Positions 25,214-35,683 of a stretch of DNA of 64,000 nt are shown in pieces. The DNA lies in the NCBI RefSeq assembly GCF_002234615.1, contig NZ_NMQW01000022.1:1-64000 (forward strand), written 5' to 3'. How positions within the stretch are numbered: the stretch's first letter is position 1; each line of letters starts with the position of its first letter. The notes beneath the pieces are model-generated. The model saw nothing but the letters and a program-made list of their open reading frames with translations. It was not told the DNA's origin and did not search any database. A program made the translations under genes and the position numbers. The stretch is from Paenibacillus rigui (lineage in GTDB: Bacteria; Bacillota; Bacilli; Paenibacillales; NBRC-103111).

Positions 25214-26800
25214 TTATTTTCCGCCCTTATCCAAGTATTCCTGGAGCTGCTTTCTCAGCTCCTCGCGGAGTTTATCCAAGCCGAGACCCTTCAGCTCCTG
25301 GTTCAGCTTGCTTACTTCCCCTGGATAATCCTTAATCAATCCCAGCTTCGCTAATTGATTAAAGTTTGAGACCTTCGGTGTCACTTTTGCAATTTCATTT
25401 TTGACGGGCTCCGCATTAAAGCGGAATCCGCTCAATTTTTTGGTAAAATAGGTATCCGGTTTGGCCGAATAGGCCAAGTACTTTTTCACCGTATCGTCCA
25501 GATCGGCATTGATACGAACATAGCTCGGGTTCCATGTAAGCTCATAGGCAGGGAAATTACTGTAGTCCGCATTCAACAGCTTGTATTGATCCTTGCCAAC
25601 CGCCTGCCAGTTCTTACCTTCGACACCCAGCTCGAATAGATCATGATTTTCCTTATTTTGGAATATCCAATCGAGTACCTTCATGGTCCGGTCGATGTTT
25701 TTCGACGTTGTCGGAATGACAAGGGAGTTATTGGCCACGTAGTTGGTTCCGATACATTCCGATTTCATCTCTCGTTGGCAATTGTTGTACACGAACATTT
25801 CCAGCCCGGCATTCGGAATCGAATCCTTTAATCGTTTCTGCAAGGCCGTATACCCGGATACGGTCCCCTCGGTGGATGCCGCTTTGCCGGATGTGAAGAA
25901 GCCTGCCGGATCCTTCTGGCTCACAACATCCTTTTCCAAATATTTGTTCCACTCAACATACTTGGCAAAGCTTGAATACAACAGCTTCGTATCATTGTAC
26001 GGGGCCGGGAGCTTATCAAATTCGGATTGAGGATCCCCTGCTGCCACGAGACCGTTGACCTTTTTGCCGTCTGCCGATAAGGAGATGGTCCACCCGATCC
26101 CGGAGCCGAAGGAGTCGGAGATAATCGGAGTATCTTTCGTAAATTGAAGATCATGAATTTTGTAAAAGCCGCGCTCCCCCCGCAGTGCAAGCGGGACGAT
26201 ATTTTTATCCAGCTCCTGCACCTTATCGTAAAACTTTTGCAGGTCGTCATAGCTCTGTATCGGCGGCAAGCCGTACTTCTCCCGAAGGTCCTTCCGAATA
26301 AAAATAACATCTGTATCATACCAGTACTGGGTCAGCGGAATCGTGTAGTTATGGCCGAGTATTTTGTTTTTCTCCACCATTTCAAGTGAGAACGCTTTCT
26401 TTAATCCCGGATAAGCATCGTTGTTGAAGTATTTGTCCAGCTCCTGATACAGACCCTGGGAGACGTGATTGTTTAAATTCATAAACGGGGCGTCAAACAT
26501 GAGATCGACTTCTTCGCCGGCAGCCATCCGCAGCTTGGACTTTTCTTTATGATCCGCTCCGCTCCACTCGATTTTAATAGACGTATTCAACGTATCCTTC
26601 GTTCGCTTTTCGAACTCCTGAAGCACCTGCGGCATATCCTTAGGTTCGTCTTTCCATAGCATCCATTTTAAAGTGACGGGACCATCGGCCTTCTCTCCGC
26701 TTTTACCGGCTTCGTTATTCGTATTATTTGCGCAAGCTGCGCTGCTTGTGACAACGGCTGCCGCCAAAGCGACAGCACCTATTTTTCTCCAGCTTTTCAT
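25214..26800 (-). CDS. Extracellular solute-binding lipoprotein (sugar ABC importer)
   Basis: A 528-residue family-1 binding protein of the LipO group. The signal peptide ends in a lipobox (TSSAACAN), so the mature protein is lipid-anchored by Cys. The VTLKWMLWKDE start of the mature domain and the long size fit binding proteins that work with LplB/LplC permeases for oligosaccharides. Start at 26800 (MKSWRK) is better spaced from AAGGAG than 26806. It is the last gene of the operon and is followed by a stem-loop. The sugar is not identifiable; the neighbouring GH97 and esterase suggest an acylated oligosaccharide. Confidence 0.85.
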   Translation of the reverse strand: MKSWRKIGAVALAAAVVTSSAACANNTNNEAGKSGEKADGPVTLKWMLWKDEPKDMPQVLQEFEKRTKDTLNTSIKIEWSGADHKEKSKLRMAAGEEVDLMFDAPFMNLNNHVSQGLYQELDKYFNNDAYPGLKKAFSLEMVEKNKILGHNYTIPLTQYWYDTDVIFIRKDLREKYGLPPIQSYDDLQKFYDKVQELDKNIVPLALRGERGFYKIHDLQFTKDTPIISDSFGSGIGWTISLSADGKKVNGLVAAGDPQSEFDKLPAPYNDTKLLYSSFAKYVEWNKYLEKDVVSQKDPAGFFTSGKAASTEGTVSGYTALQKRLKDSIPNAGLEMFVYNNCQREMKSECIGTNYVANNSLVIPTTSKNIDRTMKVLDWIFQNKENHDLFELGVEGKNWQAVGKDQYKLLNADYSNFPAYELTWNPSYVRINADLDDTVKKYLAYSAKPDTYFTKKLSGFRFNAEPVKNEIAKVTPKVSNFNQLAKLGLIKDYPGEVSKLNQELKGLGLDKLREELRKQLQEYLDKGGK

Positions 26801-26864
26801 GTGCATGAACTCCTTTAATATGAAATGAGATACTGAACACCGATATGCATGGCAGTCTAAGCCG

Positions 26865-27743
26865 TTAGCCTTTCACTGCCCCGACCATCAAGCCTTTAAC
26901 AAAATACTTTTGGACAAAAGGGTAAACCAGAACAATCGGGCCAATCGTAACAACCGTCGTCGCCAGCTGCGTGGACAGCTTCGGAGGAAGCTCCCCGACA
27001 AAGCTGTAATTCGCCGATATTTGATTCACGAATTCGATATTGCGGATGACATTGATAATGAGATACTGCAGCGGATACAAGTCCTTATTGGAGATATACA
27101 GCATCGCTTCAAACCACTTGTTCCAAAAAGCAAGCGCATAGAACAAGCCGATGGTCGCCATCGCCGGCATCGAAATAGGTAAAATGATGCGAAACAAAAT
27201 ATATAAATCGCTTGCTCCGTCGATTTTGGCGGATTCCTTCAAGGAATCGTCAATGGATGCGAAGAAGTTGCGGAGGAGGAACATATTCCATGGACTAATC
27301 AGCGCCGGAATAATAAGCACCCAAATCGTGTCCTTCATCCCCAAATACTTGGAGATCAGTATATATTCGGCCACCAGCCCGCCCTGAAACAGCATCGTAA
27401 AATACACATAGAATGCCATGTGATTCCTGTATTTAATGCTTTTGCTGGAGATGACGTAAGCAAGCAGGCTTGTAAAAACCATCGCCAGCAGCGTTCCGAC
27501 GACCGTGACGAAAATCGTGACGCCATACGCCTTGAAAATCGTCGAGTCCTGCAGCAGCAGCTTGTAGGCAAGCAAGGAAAAGTCTCTTGGCAGCAAGGAA
27601 TATCCATCCTTCAGCAACGCGCTCTCACTCATGAATGAGCTCGAGATCACCATCACGAAGGGAACCAGGCAGTACATCGAGAACCCGGCCAGGAAGCCAT
27701 AGAACAACAGGTTCACAAGCCGGTCCGATAACGGGGATTTCAT
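26865..27743 (-). CDS. Sugar ABC transporter permease (LplC type)
   Basis: A 292-residue inner-membrane permease with six TM helices and the EAA loop ESAKIDGASDLYILFRIILP (about 190-210), which contacts the ATPase. The ending VQKYFVKGLMVGAVKG is typical of LplC/YtcP members. No ATPase gene is present in the locus; such importers commonly share a MsmX-type ATPase encoded elsewhere. The ATG at 27743 follows AAAGGAG; an in-frame TTG lies one codon earlier. It is downstream of the LplB-type partner by about 40 nt, in one operon with the binding protein. Confidence 0.88.
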   Translation of the reverse strand: MKSPLSDRLVNLLFYGFLAGFSMYCLVPFVMVISSSFMSESALLKDGYSLLPRDFSLLAYKLLLQDSTIFKAYGVTIFVTVVGTLLAMVFTSLLAYVISSKSIKYRNHMAFYVYFTMLFQGGLVAEYILISKYLGMKDTIWVLIIPALISPWNMFLLRNFFASIDDSLKESAKIDGASDLYILFRIILPISMPAMATIGLFYALAFWNKWFEAMLYISNKDLYPLQYLIINVIRNIEFVNQISANYSFVGELPPKLSTQLATTVVTIGPIVLVYPFVQKYFVKGLMVGAVKG

Positions 27744-27783
27744 CAATTCGCTTTCTCCTTTCCGCTGACCGCTTCTATAAGAA

Positions 27784-28761
27784 TTAGAAAATGGCGGATT
27801 CGCTGTTGAATTTTTTGGCGATCTGGTTAACGGTGACGACGAGAATAAAGCCTACCACGGATTGGAAAAATCCGACCGCTGCCGCCATACTCATATCGCC
27901 CAAGTCCGTTAAGGCTCTGTAAACATAGGTGTCAATAACATCTGTCGTCGGATACAGCAGCGGGTTTCTGCCGATGATGGCATAAATCATGCCGAAATCG
28001 CCGTAAAAGATTTTTCCGATGCTGAGCAGCAGCAGCAAAATGACCGTTGTTTTGAGCAGCGGCAGCGTGATAAAGGTAATTTTCTGCCATCGGCTGGCGC
28101 CGTCGATCGAAGCGGCTTCATAAATATCGGGATTTATTCCCGCAATGGAAGCCAAATACACAATCGAGCCGAAGCCTGCGCTATGCCACACTTTCATCAG
28201 CATCAGCAGCCACGGCCAATGCTCCGGAGATTGAAAGAACGCAATCGGCTCCCCGCCCCATGAGACGATCAGCTTGTTCACCATCCCTGTATCGGTGCTG
28301 AGCAGCATCGTAATCAGCATCGCGACAACCGTCCAGGAGATGAAATGGGGTAAAATAACGAACGATTGCGCCCCCTTCTTAAACCAGCGGCTGCCGATTT
28401 CCGTCAGCATCACGGCAATGGCGATAGAGATCACGGTCCCGCTGAGAATAAAAAGAAAGTTGAGATAAAGCGTGTTCCACACAATAAGAATCCACTCATC
28501 CGTTTGAAAAAAATACGCAAAGTTTTTGAAGCCTACAAACTTACTGCCTGTAATCCCTCTCGCAGCCTTAAAGTCCTGGAAGGCAATGATCATGCCGCCC
28601 ATGGGCAAATAAGAAAACACGAAGAAAAAAAGCAATCCCGGCAGCGCCATTGCATACATGAGCTTGTTCCTGGCAATTTCGTAGATGAAAGCCGCCAGAC
28701 CGGTTCGTTTTTTTCTGGGGAGCAGCGCTTGCGATTCATTAACTGATATCGAGCGTTCCAT
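27784..28761 (-). CDS. Sugar ABC transporter permease (LplB type)
   Basis: A 325-residue permease. A long cytoplasmic start leads to the first helix (YAMALPGLLFFFVFSYLPM), then the characteristic MIIAFQDFKAARGI loop, and the EAA loop EAASIDGASRWQKITFITLP. It pairs with the LplC-type permease to form the channel. The start at 28761 (MERSIS) is seven bases behind AGGAGG; the longer frame to 28785 lacks a site. It is the first transporter gene behind the AraC sensor-regulator gene, which probably controls it. Confidence 0.88.
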   Translation of the reverse strand: MERSISVNESQALLPRKKRTGLAAFIYEIARNKLMYAMALPGLLFFFVFSYLPMGGMIIAFQDFKAARGITGSKFVGFKNFAYFFQTDEWILIVWNTLYLNFLFILSGTVISIAIAVMLTEIGSRWFKKGAQSFVILPHFISWTVVAMLITMLLSTDTGMVNKLIVSWGGEPIAFFQSPEHWPWLLMLMKVWHSAGFGSIVYLASIAGINPDIYEAASIDGASRWQKITFITLPLLKTTVILLLLLSIGKIFYGDFGMIYAIIGRNPLLYPTTDVIDTYVYRALTDLGDMSMAAAVGFFQSVVGFILVVTVNQIAKKFNSESAIF

Positions 28762-28924
28762 CGCTGACCTCCTATGATTCGTCATACTTCACAGCCTCAC
28801 TATCACAGGATTCCGTGCGATTGCCTAGTCCGAAATTGTTGATTTCCTTTCGATAATCAGCAAATTCAGCCTTTCAAAAAATAACACTTCCTTCAAAACC
28901 TGCGAAAACCGGCTGTTATCGTCC

Positions 28925-31237
28925 TTAGGATGCTTGATCTTTGCGGTAATGATCCGGTGTTTTTCCATACTTTTTCTTGAACAATACGAAGAAGTAGCTT
29001 GTATTTTCAAACCCGACCAGCTCTCCGATTCGCTTGGCCGGTTCGCTCGTCCGAACCAGCTGCTCCTCCGCCTTCTGCAAGCGAAGCTCGGTAATATACT
29101 GGGATACGGAAATCCCCATTTGTTCTTTAAAAATTTTGCGCACATAGTTCGTGGACAGTCCTACGATCTCAACAAGTATATCGAGATTCAAATTCGGGTC
29201 AGTATAGTGCTCGTGAATATAGTCCAGAATCCGTTCCACCGATTTGCGCGTTTTCCCCATAAATTGTTGATCGCGCAGCGACATCGTACGCTCACAGAGC
29301 TCGACAAACCGGGCCTCGAATTGCTCCAGCGAATCCGGCTGCCGAAGCTTGTTGCGAAGCGATTCCAGCTCATAGCGGATATCGTCATTAGACAGATCAA
29401 CCATCGCCGCTGTCGCCCGCTCCGCCACAAGGACCAACTGGTTCAGAGCCAGCATCATCTCATCGAATTTATTCTCCCGGATGCGGTCGATGAATTCCGT
29501 GAGGGCTTCACGCCATTTGTCCGCTTCACCGGACTTGACTCCATCCATCATCTGCTTCTCCAGATCCATCGGGTATTCGTATTCACGGAAATCCATGAGC
29601 GTCTCGGCTGCGAAAGGGATCAGATCGCCCGTACCGAACGAGAGACGGTACTGGGTCATATGAAGCGCCGGGCTCCAAGAGGTTTTGATCTGCCCGGCTC
29701 CATTTACGCTGGGTCCGAGTGCGGCGGTGACGCTTATTTTCAAATATTGCTTTACATAGACGGTGATTTGTCTGAGCATCGATTCCATCTGCTGTCTCGA
29801 TTCGGCCCCATCGTCTTCGGTACAGATAAGGAGCGCCAAAGTATCGTCGCTGACGTCCACCACCTCGACATGATAGGTCGGGGAGATCACCTCGGCGGCT
29901 ATATTGCCTGCGCCGTATTTCAATAAGGAAATATCGAGCAGATCGTAACGCCCGAACAACTCCGCATACCCGTCAAGCCGCAGCACACCCGAGGTAAAGG
30001 TATCATAAGGGAATTGGATGCCCAGCCCGCTCCATTTGCTTTTATCCTCTTGCTCCCGTCCCCCTGTTCCCTGTAGCAGGGCACGCAAAAACTCCGTTTT
30101 TTTCGCCGGAACCGCTTCGGTTTGAAGTCCTCTGATTTTCTCTTCAAGCGCCGAGAAGGAACGGGCCAGCACATCGAGCTCATGAATGGGTTGAGTCCCT
30201 GCAACCGAAGGAGCATCGGCAAGGAGCTTGTGAACGAGCCTATAAATCGGGGAGTAGATGGTTTTCGTAAAGAAAAACGCGATGCCCAAAGCAATCGTGG
30301 CAAATAAGACCGTGACCCAAATAATAAACGTTTTCAATTGATAAATAGGCGCGAGCAGCCGGTCGTAATCCGCCAAGCCGATGAAGGTCCAGCCCAGCCT
30401 ATCAGACTTAATATAGGTCGTTAAATACGTTTTGCCATCCAGCTGATTCTCGAAGCTGCCGGATTTGTCTGACGCCGCCATGATCCGTTCCATATCGCTG
30501 CGGTCCTTTAAATTTCGGTTTAAAAAATGGCTGTCGTCATGGGAAACGACGGTGCCTTTTTCATTGATAATAAAGGTTTGAATCACCTTTTCCTGCTCCC
30601 CGCGGTTCAGCAGCTGCTGGAGCACATTTTGATCCAAATTGACAACCATGGCTGCATCCATCGATCCGTCGGACTTGAGATTGCTATAGACGACGGTAAT
30701 CAAATTTTTCTCCGTTGTTTTATCGTTGATCTTGAATGTCTCGGTTCTTGGAATAAAATAATCCAGACGGTACGGCTTGTTTTGCTGGAGGATCACGTTC
30801 ATGCCCCTATCGAAAAACTGCTCCATGGAGCTTGTCGTATTTAACGTGGAAAACACGGTGTTGGCTCTGAAATTGTATACATACAAGGAATACACAAGCG
30901 GATTATTGGCAATCAGGTCAGAAAGCTGCTGGTTGATGGCTCCTGTCTCGACCGTATTGAATTGATGTCCATACATGGCGGACAAGATCTTTTCGTTTTT
31001 GGAGAAGTGGTTGTAAAAGTTGTTGTACGTAGAGGTCAACAGCAGGTCAGCGGTATAGTACGACTGGTGCACTTTATCTTCAGACGCCTTGGATAAATTA
31101 CGGCTTACGTCCTCCGACACCCGGTTGATAATAACGACGGAAAGCACGCCAATCAGCACAAAGCCGATGCACACATATGAAAAAATCAAGTTAAACAGCA
31201 CGTTTTTTCTCTTTAACGCTTCTTTCCAATGATTCAT
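28925..31237 (-). CDS. AraC-family regulator with membrane sensor half
   Basis: A 770-residue protein. A TM helix at about 15-36, an extracellular cache-like domain (about 37-295), a second TM (about 297-318), a HAMP-like linker, a middle domain and a C-terminal AraC double helix-turn-helix (about 665-770; LNLDILVEIVGLSTNYVRKI and IGELVGFENTSYFFVLFKKK). It should sense an extracellular sugar or the loaded binding protein and activate the transporter genes next to it. Start behind AAAGGGGG. TATAAT at 31371-31376 (minus strand) is a possible -10 box, with no good -35. Confidence 0.88.
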   Translation of the reverse strand: MNHWKEALKRKNVLFNLIFSYVCIGFVLIGVLSVVIINRVSEDVSRNLSKASEDKVHQSYYTADLLLTSTYNNFYNHFSKNEKILSAMYGHQFNTVETGAINQQLSDLIANNPLVYSLYVYNFRANTVFSTLNTTSSMEQFFDRGMNVILQQNKPYRLDYFIPRTETFKINDKTTEKNLITVVYSNLKSDGSMDAAMVVNLDQNVLQQLLNRGEQEKVIQTFIINEKGTVVSHDDSHFLNRNLKDRSDMERIMAASDKSGSFENQLDGKTYLTTYIKSDRLGWTFIGLADYDRLLAPIYQLKTFIIWVTVLFATIALGIAFFFTKTIYSPIYRLVHKLLADAPSVAGTQPIHELDVLARSFSALEEKIRGLQTEAVPAKKTEFLRALLQGTGGREQEDKSKWSGLGIQFPYDTFTSGVLRLDGYAELFGRYDLLDISLLKYGAGNIAAEVISPTYHVEVVDVSDDTLALLICTEDDGAESRQQMESMLRQITVYVKQYLKISVTAALGPSVNGAGQIKTSWSPALHMTQYRLSFGTGDLIPFAAETLMDFREYEYPMDLEKQMMDGVKSGEADKWREALTEFIDRIRENKFDEMMLALNQLVLVAERATAAMVDLSNDDIRYELESLRNKLRQPDSLEQFEARFVELCERTMSLRDQQFMGKTRKSVERILDYIHEHYTDPNLNLDILVEIVGLSTNYVRKIFKEQMGISVSQYITELRLQKAEEQLVRTSEPAKRIGELVGFENTSYFFVLFKKKYGKTPDHYRKDQAS

Positions 31238-31417
31238 TGCCTAAAGCCCCCTTTTTTGGGCTGCTGTGAACCAACCGCCCGCTTCTGAAAATAGCCATTC
31301 CCTGCAGCTGCAACCGCGCAAGAAATGGCTCTTATGATTGATGAATTACATCATGTATTGGATTGTCCTCATTATATGTCACTCCGGCAATCGAGGGATT
31401 GCTGAAATTTAAGACAT

Positions 31418-32482
31418 TTATGCGGTTTTTTTAGAAGTTTTTTTGCCAAACCCGCCCAGACGGTCTACCAGCCGATCAAACGAGGCTCTCCCTGAAATTT
31501 CATGTCCTCCCGGAAAAATATCGCTGCCGAACCGGTCCGCGGCGTTCAGGGAGGCATAGAGGCTTTGAAGCTCTTGGATAGCGGCTCTTGCATGGGAAAC
31601 CGGAAAAATCGGGTCCTGCTCCCCTGATTCGACGAATAAGTCCCGGGGGGCAATCAAGCCGATCAGCTCGGGCTGCTCGGTATACAGCAAAAGGCCAGGA
31701 ATGTAATTGTCAATGCAATGATGCATGCCGAGGATACTCCCCTTGAACGTATTCGTATACCCGCAAAGCACGGTCGCTCGAATCCGTTCGTCCAAGCCGG
31801 CGGCGAACGAACTGATAAGGCCACCGCCGGAGAAGCCGAAGGCACCGATTTTGCCGCCATCCACGTCATCGCGTGATTGCAGGTAATCGACGCATCGAAG
31901 CGCCTCATAGATCCGCATCCCGGCCAGGGTCCGGCCGTAAGCGAGCAAATGAGAGGCAAGCGTACCGCAGGAGGTCGGACCGCCGCCCTCCGGATTTGCC
32001 AGCAATAGCTCGGACTGTCTGCGAGCTCCAAAGCCCATGATTTCGGGGAACGCCACAAGCATCCCCCGTCGCACTAACTCTACGGCGAACCGGTTATGGA
32101 TCCCCGGATCGTCCATAAAGCTGCCGTCATAAGCCATGCCGACCGCCTCATGCTGCCCAGTCGAATGTCCATGACATGCGACAACGGCCGGCCAGGGTCC
32201 GTTTCCCTGCTTCGGAATCAGCACCAGAACGGGAACTGTAACCGACTCCATCGTCGTATACTGAACGCGCTCCAGAACGTAATCCCCATAGTCCCGGCTG
32301 TCCAAAAGCTCCGGATTTAATGGACAGCGGACCGCAGGGAATTTCCCCAGAGCTTGAAGCACCTGCTGTCGGAGCGCCTCCCTGTACACCGATAACGCGC
32401 GGTCTCCCTTGCTTGCCAGCAAACGCTCCTGCTCCGCTTCCTTATATAAACGGTTAAGAAATGCATCTGTGCTCCAGTTCAT
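31418..32482 (-). CDS. Alpha/beta hydrolase, probable carbohydrate esterase
   Basis: A 354-residue cytoplasmic hydrolase of the dienelactone-hydrolase/acetyl-esterase type. PAVVACHGHSTGQHE forms the oxyanion turn, GAFGFSGGG carries the nucleophile Ser, ESGEQDPIFP the Asp and PGGHE the His. No signal peptide. It may remove acyl groups from imported oligosaccharides before the GH97 enzyme acts. It follows the GH97 stop by 18 nt and is probably in its operon. A short basic tail (KKTSKKTA) closes the protein. Substrate not deducible. Confidence 0.8.
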   Translation of the reverse strand: MNWSTDAFLNRLYKEAEQERLLASKGDRALSVYREALRQQVLQALGKFPAVRCPLNPELLDSRDYGDYVLERVQYTTMESVTVPVLVLIPKQGNGPWPAVVACHGHSTGQHEAVGMAYDGSFMDDPGIHNRFAVELVRRGMLVAFPEIMGFGARRQSELLLANPEGGGPTSCGTLASHLLAYGRTLAGMRIYEALRCVDYLQSRDDVDGGKIGAFGFSGGGLISSFAAGLDERIRATVLCGYTNTFKGSILGMHHCIDNYIPGLLLYTEQPELIGLIAPRDLFVESGEQDPIFPVSHARAAIQELQSLYASLNAADRFGSDIFPGGHEISGRASFDRLVDRLGGFGKKTSKKTA

Positions 32483-32500
32483 CGTCTGCCATCCCCTTCT

Positions 32501-34408
32501 TTATGCCAAATCCCGGGCTTTAGGCCGAATCCAGATCGCTTGCCCGCCGCTCGGAGCCATGTACGCCTGCAGCCTGGAGCTTGCGTTCACCTCGGTGATC
32601 CGCATGGAAACCCCGGTCCGGGAAGCCTTGTTCAGCAGATCGTCGTTATACGTCGTGGCAAGGTAAGCTTTACCCTGCTTCAGAAAGTCGAGCGGCAGGT
32701 CCAAATCTCTGGCCAGCTCATTTGTAATCGTCCCGATGAACCACTCTTCACCTTTGCGCCTCGCTATAGCGGCATATTCCCCGATCTGCCCTGTCAGAAC
32801 GCGCGTCTCGTCCCACACAGTCGGAAGCCGGTCAAAAAACTCCGTTTCCGGCTCCCCTTGAGCATCGGCCGGTTGATCATACCAATATATCGAATGAAGC
32901 GGACTATAGGCGATGACCGACATGGCGAGCTGATGGGCATGCGTTGTCTGAATCCGGTCGCTGTAATAGCAAATCGTATAATCCCCGCAGCCGGCCAGAA
33001 ATCGGGTAAAAGGCAGCGTGGCATTGTGTCTTGCCGTCGGCATATGCTCGTTGCCGCGAATGCCTTCGACCGTCAGCATATTCGGGTACGTCCGCGTGAA
33101 GCCTGTAGTCCGATAGGCATCGTGAACATTGACAAGCAGCTGATATTCCGCGCATTTGCGGATGCATTCATGCAGCCATTGAGTCCAGTATTGGGGGCCC
33201 GTATTGACAAAACCGAACTTCAAGCCCTTGATTCCCCATTCCTTGAACACGGGAAGAAAACGGTCGATCTGGTGCTCCACAGCCCTTCGGTCAAGGTAAA
33301 GGAGGATGGCGATCCCTTTGGCCGCCCCGTATTGAACCAGCTCCTGCACGTCAAGGGTGTGGGTTCTTTCCCCTTCCTTCTTATTGTAGAACCACACTTC
33401 ATTCACCGGGCGGGTGCAATCGGAGCGGTCATCGAACGGATCACCGTACCATCCCCAATCGAGCATGACATACTGAAGCCCGCGCTCCGCCGCAAAGTCG
33501 ACACATGCCCTGCCCCCCTCTTGGGATAGAGTCATCTCCCGGATAAGCTTTCCAGGGACAATCCACGAAGTATCCTCCAGGGCGCATGGCTCGTTCAGAT
33601 TCAGCACGAGGTAATTATGCTCCAGCAAGTCTCCCGGCCGGTCTCCGACCAGAACAACCCTCCATGGCGAGCTAAAAGGCGCCTGCGCTATCACACTTGC
33701 TTGGTTCTTCTCCTCAGGCAAATTCTCAGACATCAGACCGTAGCCCTCGAAGCCTGTCAGCAATCCGCTCAGCGTGCTCTCGATGATCCATGGACTTGCG
33801 GGATGCACAGAGAAAAGCGTCCTGGAATAATTATCAAGCGCCGCCTCCGTTATCGCTATATAGGTTCCGTCCGGATAGACAACCGTCAAGGGCCTTTCAC
33901 AATTCGGCTTCAAATCCCTCACGGACACTTTCGCATATTCCCCTTCAGCTCCATGCTCTTCGTAAGCCCAAGAGCCTTCGGGAACATGGAACTGGGAGTG
34001 CTCTCCGCTGATCGTGAAACGGCTGAGCGTCTCCTGTTCGGGTACATGGTACCGAAATGCCAGGCCTTCATCGTACAACCGGAACTCGAGGCGCAGCTGT
34101 CTTCGGTTTCCGTCCTTTTCCTGCAGGTGAATCGCAAGACGGCTGTAACGGTCGGGGATGACATCCCGCTCCCCGTAAAGCGGCCGCCATTCCTCTGCGT
34201 AGGAGTCGCGGTGTACATCCGTCACGGTAAAGCCGTCCAGGAGGGACGGATCTCCATCCAATTGCAAGCCCAGTCTGGAGTCCAGCAGCAAGGGGCGATT
34301 TTTATAAGTAACGCTGTACACAGGAATTCCGTGGACTCCTTGTTTTTCCTTTAAGGTGAAGAAGAAGGACAGCAATTTGTTGGGCGATGTCATTGACCAT
34401 GCTTTCAT
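32501..34408 (-). CDS. Glycoside hydrolase family 97 enzyme
   Basis: A 635-residue GH97 protein without a signal peptide, so it acts inside the cell. The N-terminal beta domain (about 1-270) is followed by a TIM barrel with VMLDWGWYGDPFDD, GIKGLKFGFVNTG, LLVNVHDAYRTTGFTRTYPN and EGIRGNE, then a small C-terminal beta domain. GH97 contains inverting alpha-glucosidases and retaining alpha-galactosidases. The strand KFGFVN lacks the Asp that retaining members use, and HDA replaces the common HEA, so mechanism and substrate stay open. The start at 34408 follows AGGAGA; the longer frame has no site. It lies upstream of the esterase. Confidence 0.83.
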   Translation of the reverse strand: MKAWSMTSPNKLLSFFFTLKEKQGVHGIPVYSVTYKNRPLLLDSRLGLQLDGDPSLLDGFTVTDVHRDSYAEEWRPLYGERDVIPDRYSRLAIHLQEKDGNRRQLRLEFRLYDEGLAFRYHVPEQETLSRFTISGEHSQFHVPEGSWAYEEHGAEGEYAKVSVRDLKPNCERPLTVVYPDGTYIAITEAALDNYSRTLFSVHPASPWIIESTLSGLLTGFEGYGLMSENLPEEKNQASVIAQAPFSSPWRVVLVGDRPGDLLEHNYLVLNLNEPCALEDTSWIVPGKLIREMTLSQEGGRACVDFAAERGLQYVMLDWGWYGDPFDDRSDCTRPVNEVWFYNKKEGERTHTLDVQELVQYGAAKGIAILLYLDRRAVEHQIDRFLPVFKEWGIKGLKFGFVNTGPQYWTQWLHECIRKCAEYQLLVNVHDAYRTTGFTRTYPNMLTVEGIRGNEHMPTARHNATLPFTRFLAGCGDYTICYYSDRIQTTHAHQLAMSVIAYSPLHSIYWYDQPADAQGEPETEFFDRLPTVWDETRVLTGQIGEYAAIARRKGEEWFIGTITNELARDLDLPLDFLKQGKAYLATTYNDDLLNKASRTGVSMRITEVNASSRLQAYMAPSGGQAIWIRPKARDLA

Positions 34409-34682
34409 TGTTAATTCTCCTGTTCTGTTCCATGTCATGAGTTCTTCTCATCGTAGCTTGACTGCGGCCAAACGATAAGAGCCTAAAATTCAAAATCGTT
34501 TTAATTTGCCGCTGTGCGCGATATCAAATTGTAAAGAATGTTTTAAAATGTAGCTCACTTCACTTAATGTACAATTTGGCACCCAGTATACCGCAGATAA
34601 ACGGGGAAAAGTTGCCATTCTATGCGTAAAAATGTTCAAATCTTGCACTCATTTTGTATACTGGATAGAAGACCATTCCACG

Positions 34683-35427
34683 ATGAACAGAGGGATCCTG
34701 TTGAACTATCTTTTCGAGCGGGTCGATTTGGGGGACAAGCCGCTGCTGTGGGGAGGATACAAATCCAAGAGCAGCGAGGACTTTGCAGGCTTTTATCATT
34801 GGCACCAATGCTGCGAGATTTTATTGATTTCACCTCGATCCTTATCTGATAGAGCAATTGCTGCGTCCCTTTCCGGCCCGGCATACGCTCTTCAGCAAAT
34901 TATGGAAAGGGCATACGAGGGAACAAGCTATCGATGTAACCCCTGCTGCGGATTATTTGGAGCAGGCTTTCGATGTATACGATCAGGTTTGTCTCCACGG
35001 CGGAGGCGTTGCCGATGAGGAAAGGATGATGCTTGTTCTCCAGATCATGCACGGCATTTCGTTTGTGAAGGAACACATATTTCGTACGGAAACGGCGGAT
35101 GGAAGGACAAGACCTTTAAATTACGCGGAAACCATGATGCAATGGATCGAGGAGCATTACTCGGAGGACATACAGCTGGAGGATATTGCAAACGCGCTTC
35201 ATTTGTCCAAATTTTATGTGTCCAGGCTGTTTCAGGACGAAACGGGCGGCACTATCAAGCAGTATTTGACCGCAAGACGAATTAAGCAGGCCTGCCGGCT
35301 GCTTCAGACCACAGCTCTGCCCGTGGAACAAATAGGCGCGGAGGTGGGCATTCCGAACGCATCCTACTTCATCCGTTTATTTAAAAGAGTCGTCGGAACG
35401 ACTCCTTTAAAATACAGAAGGAAATGA
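34683..35427 (+). pseudogene. AraC-family regulator, disrupted by internal deletion
   Basis: The gene starts MNRGILLNYLFERV and reads into the cupin sensor domain up to FYHWHQCCEILLI (about 34830), then shifts frame. DPYLIEQLLRPFP continues in another frame from about 34837, followed by an intact AraC DNA-binding domain (YSEDIQLEDIANALHLSKFY, then GIPNASYFIRLFKRVVGTTP). About 40 codons of cupin beta-barrel normally between these points are missing. The sensor cannot fold, although an internal start at 34858 might still give a bare DNA-binding part. It faces away from the GH97 gene, whose regulator it presumably was. Confidence 0.8.
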
Positions 35428-35448
35428 GACACGAACCGTTCATTTATG

Positions 35449-35482
35449 AGGCTGCTTTTTGGTATGCGCTAAAAAACAGCCT
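35449..35482 (+). terminator. Hairpin behind the AraC pseudogene
   Basis: AGGCTGCTTTTT (35449-35460) pairs with AAAAAACAGCCT (35471-35482), leaving one bulged C. It lies 22 nt behind the pseudogene stop in the convergent gap 35428-35683, which holds no other feature I can support. Confidence 0.45.
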
Positions 35483-35683
35483 GCCCGGCCGGGAAAATTA
35501 GCGGAGTAGACGGAATCGTTCGGTGGAAGGCAACAGCGATTGGATGAACGATCGTACATGCCGGTTTTTCAAGGTATCCCCTGCAGGGCAGGCTGAGCTT
35601 GTCGTGAAACGCGCTCCATATGAATTTAGCAAATGGAATCCGTTAAGAAAAGATGCTTCAACCGCTGCCCAAGCCGCTAGGAA

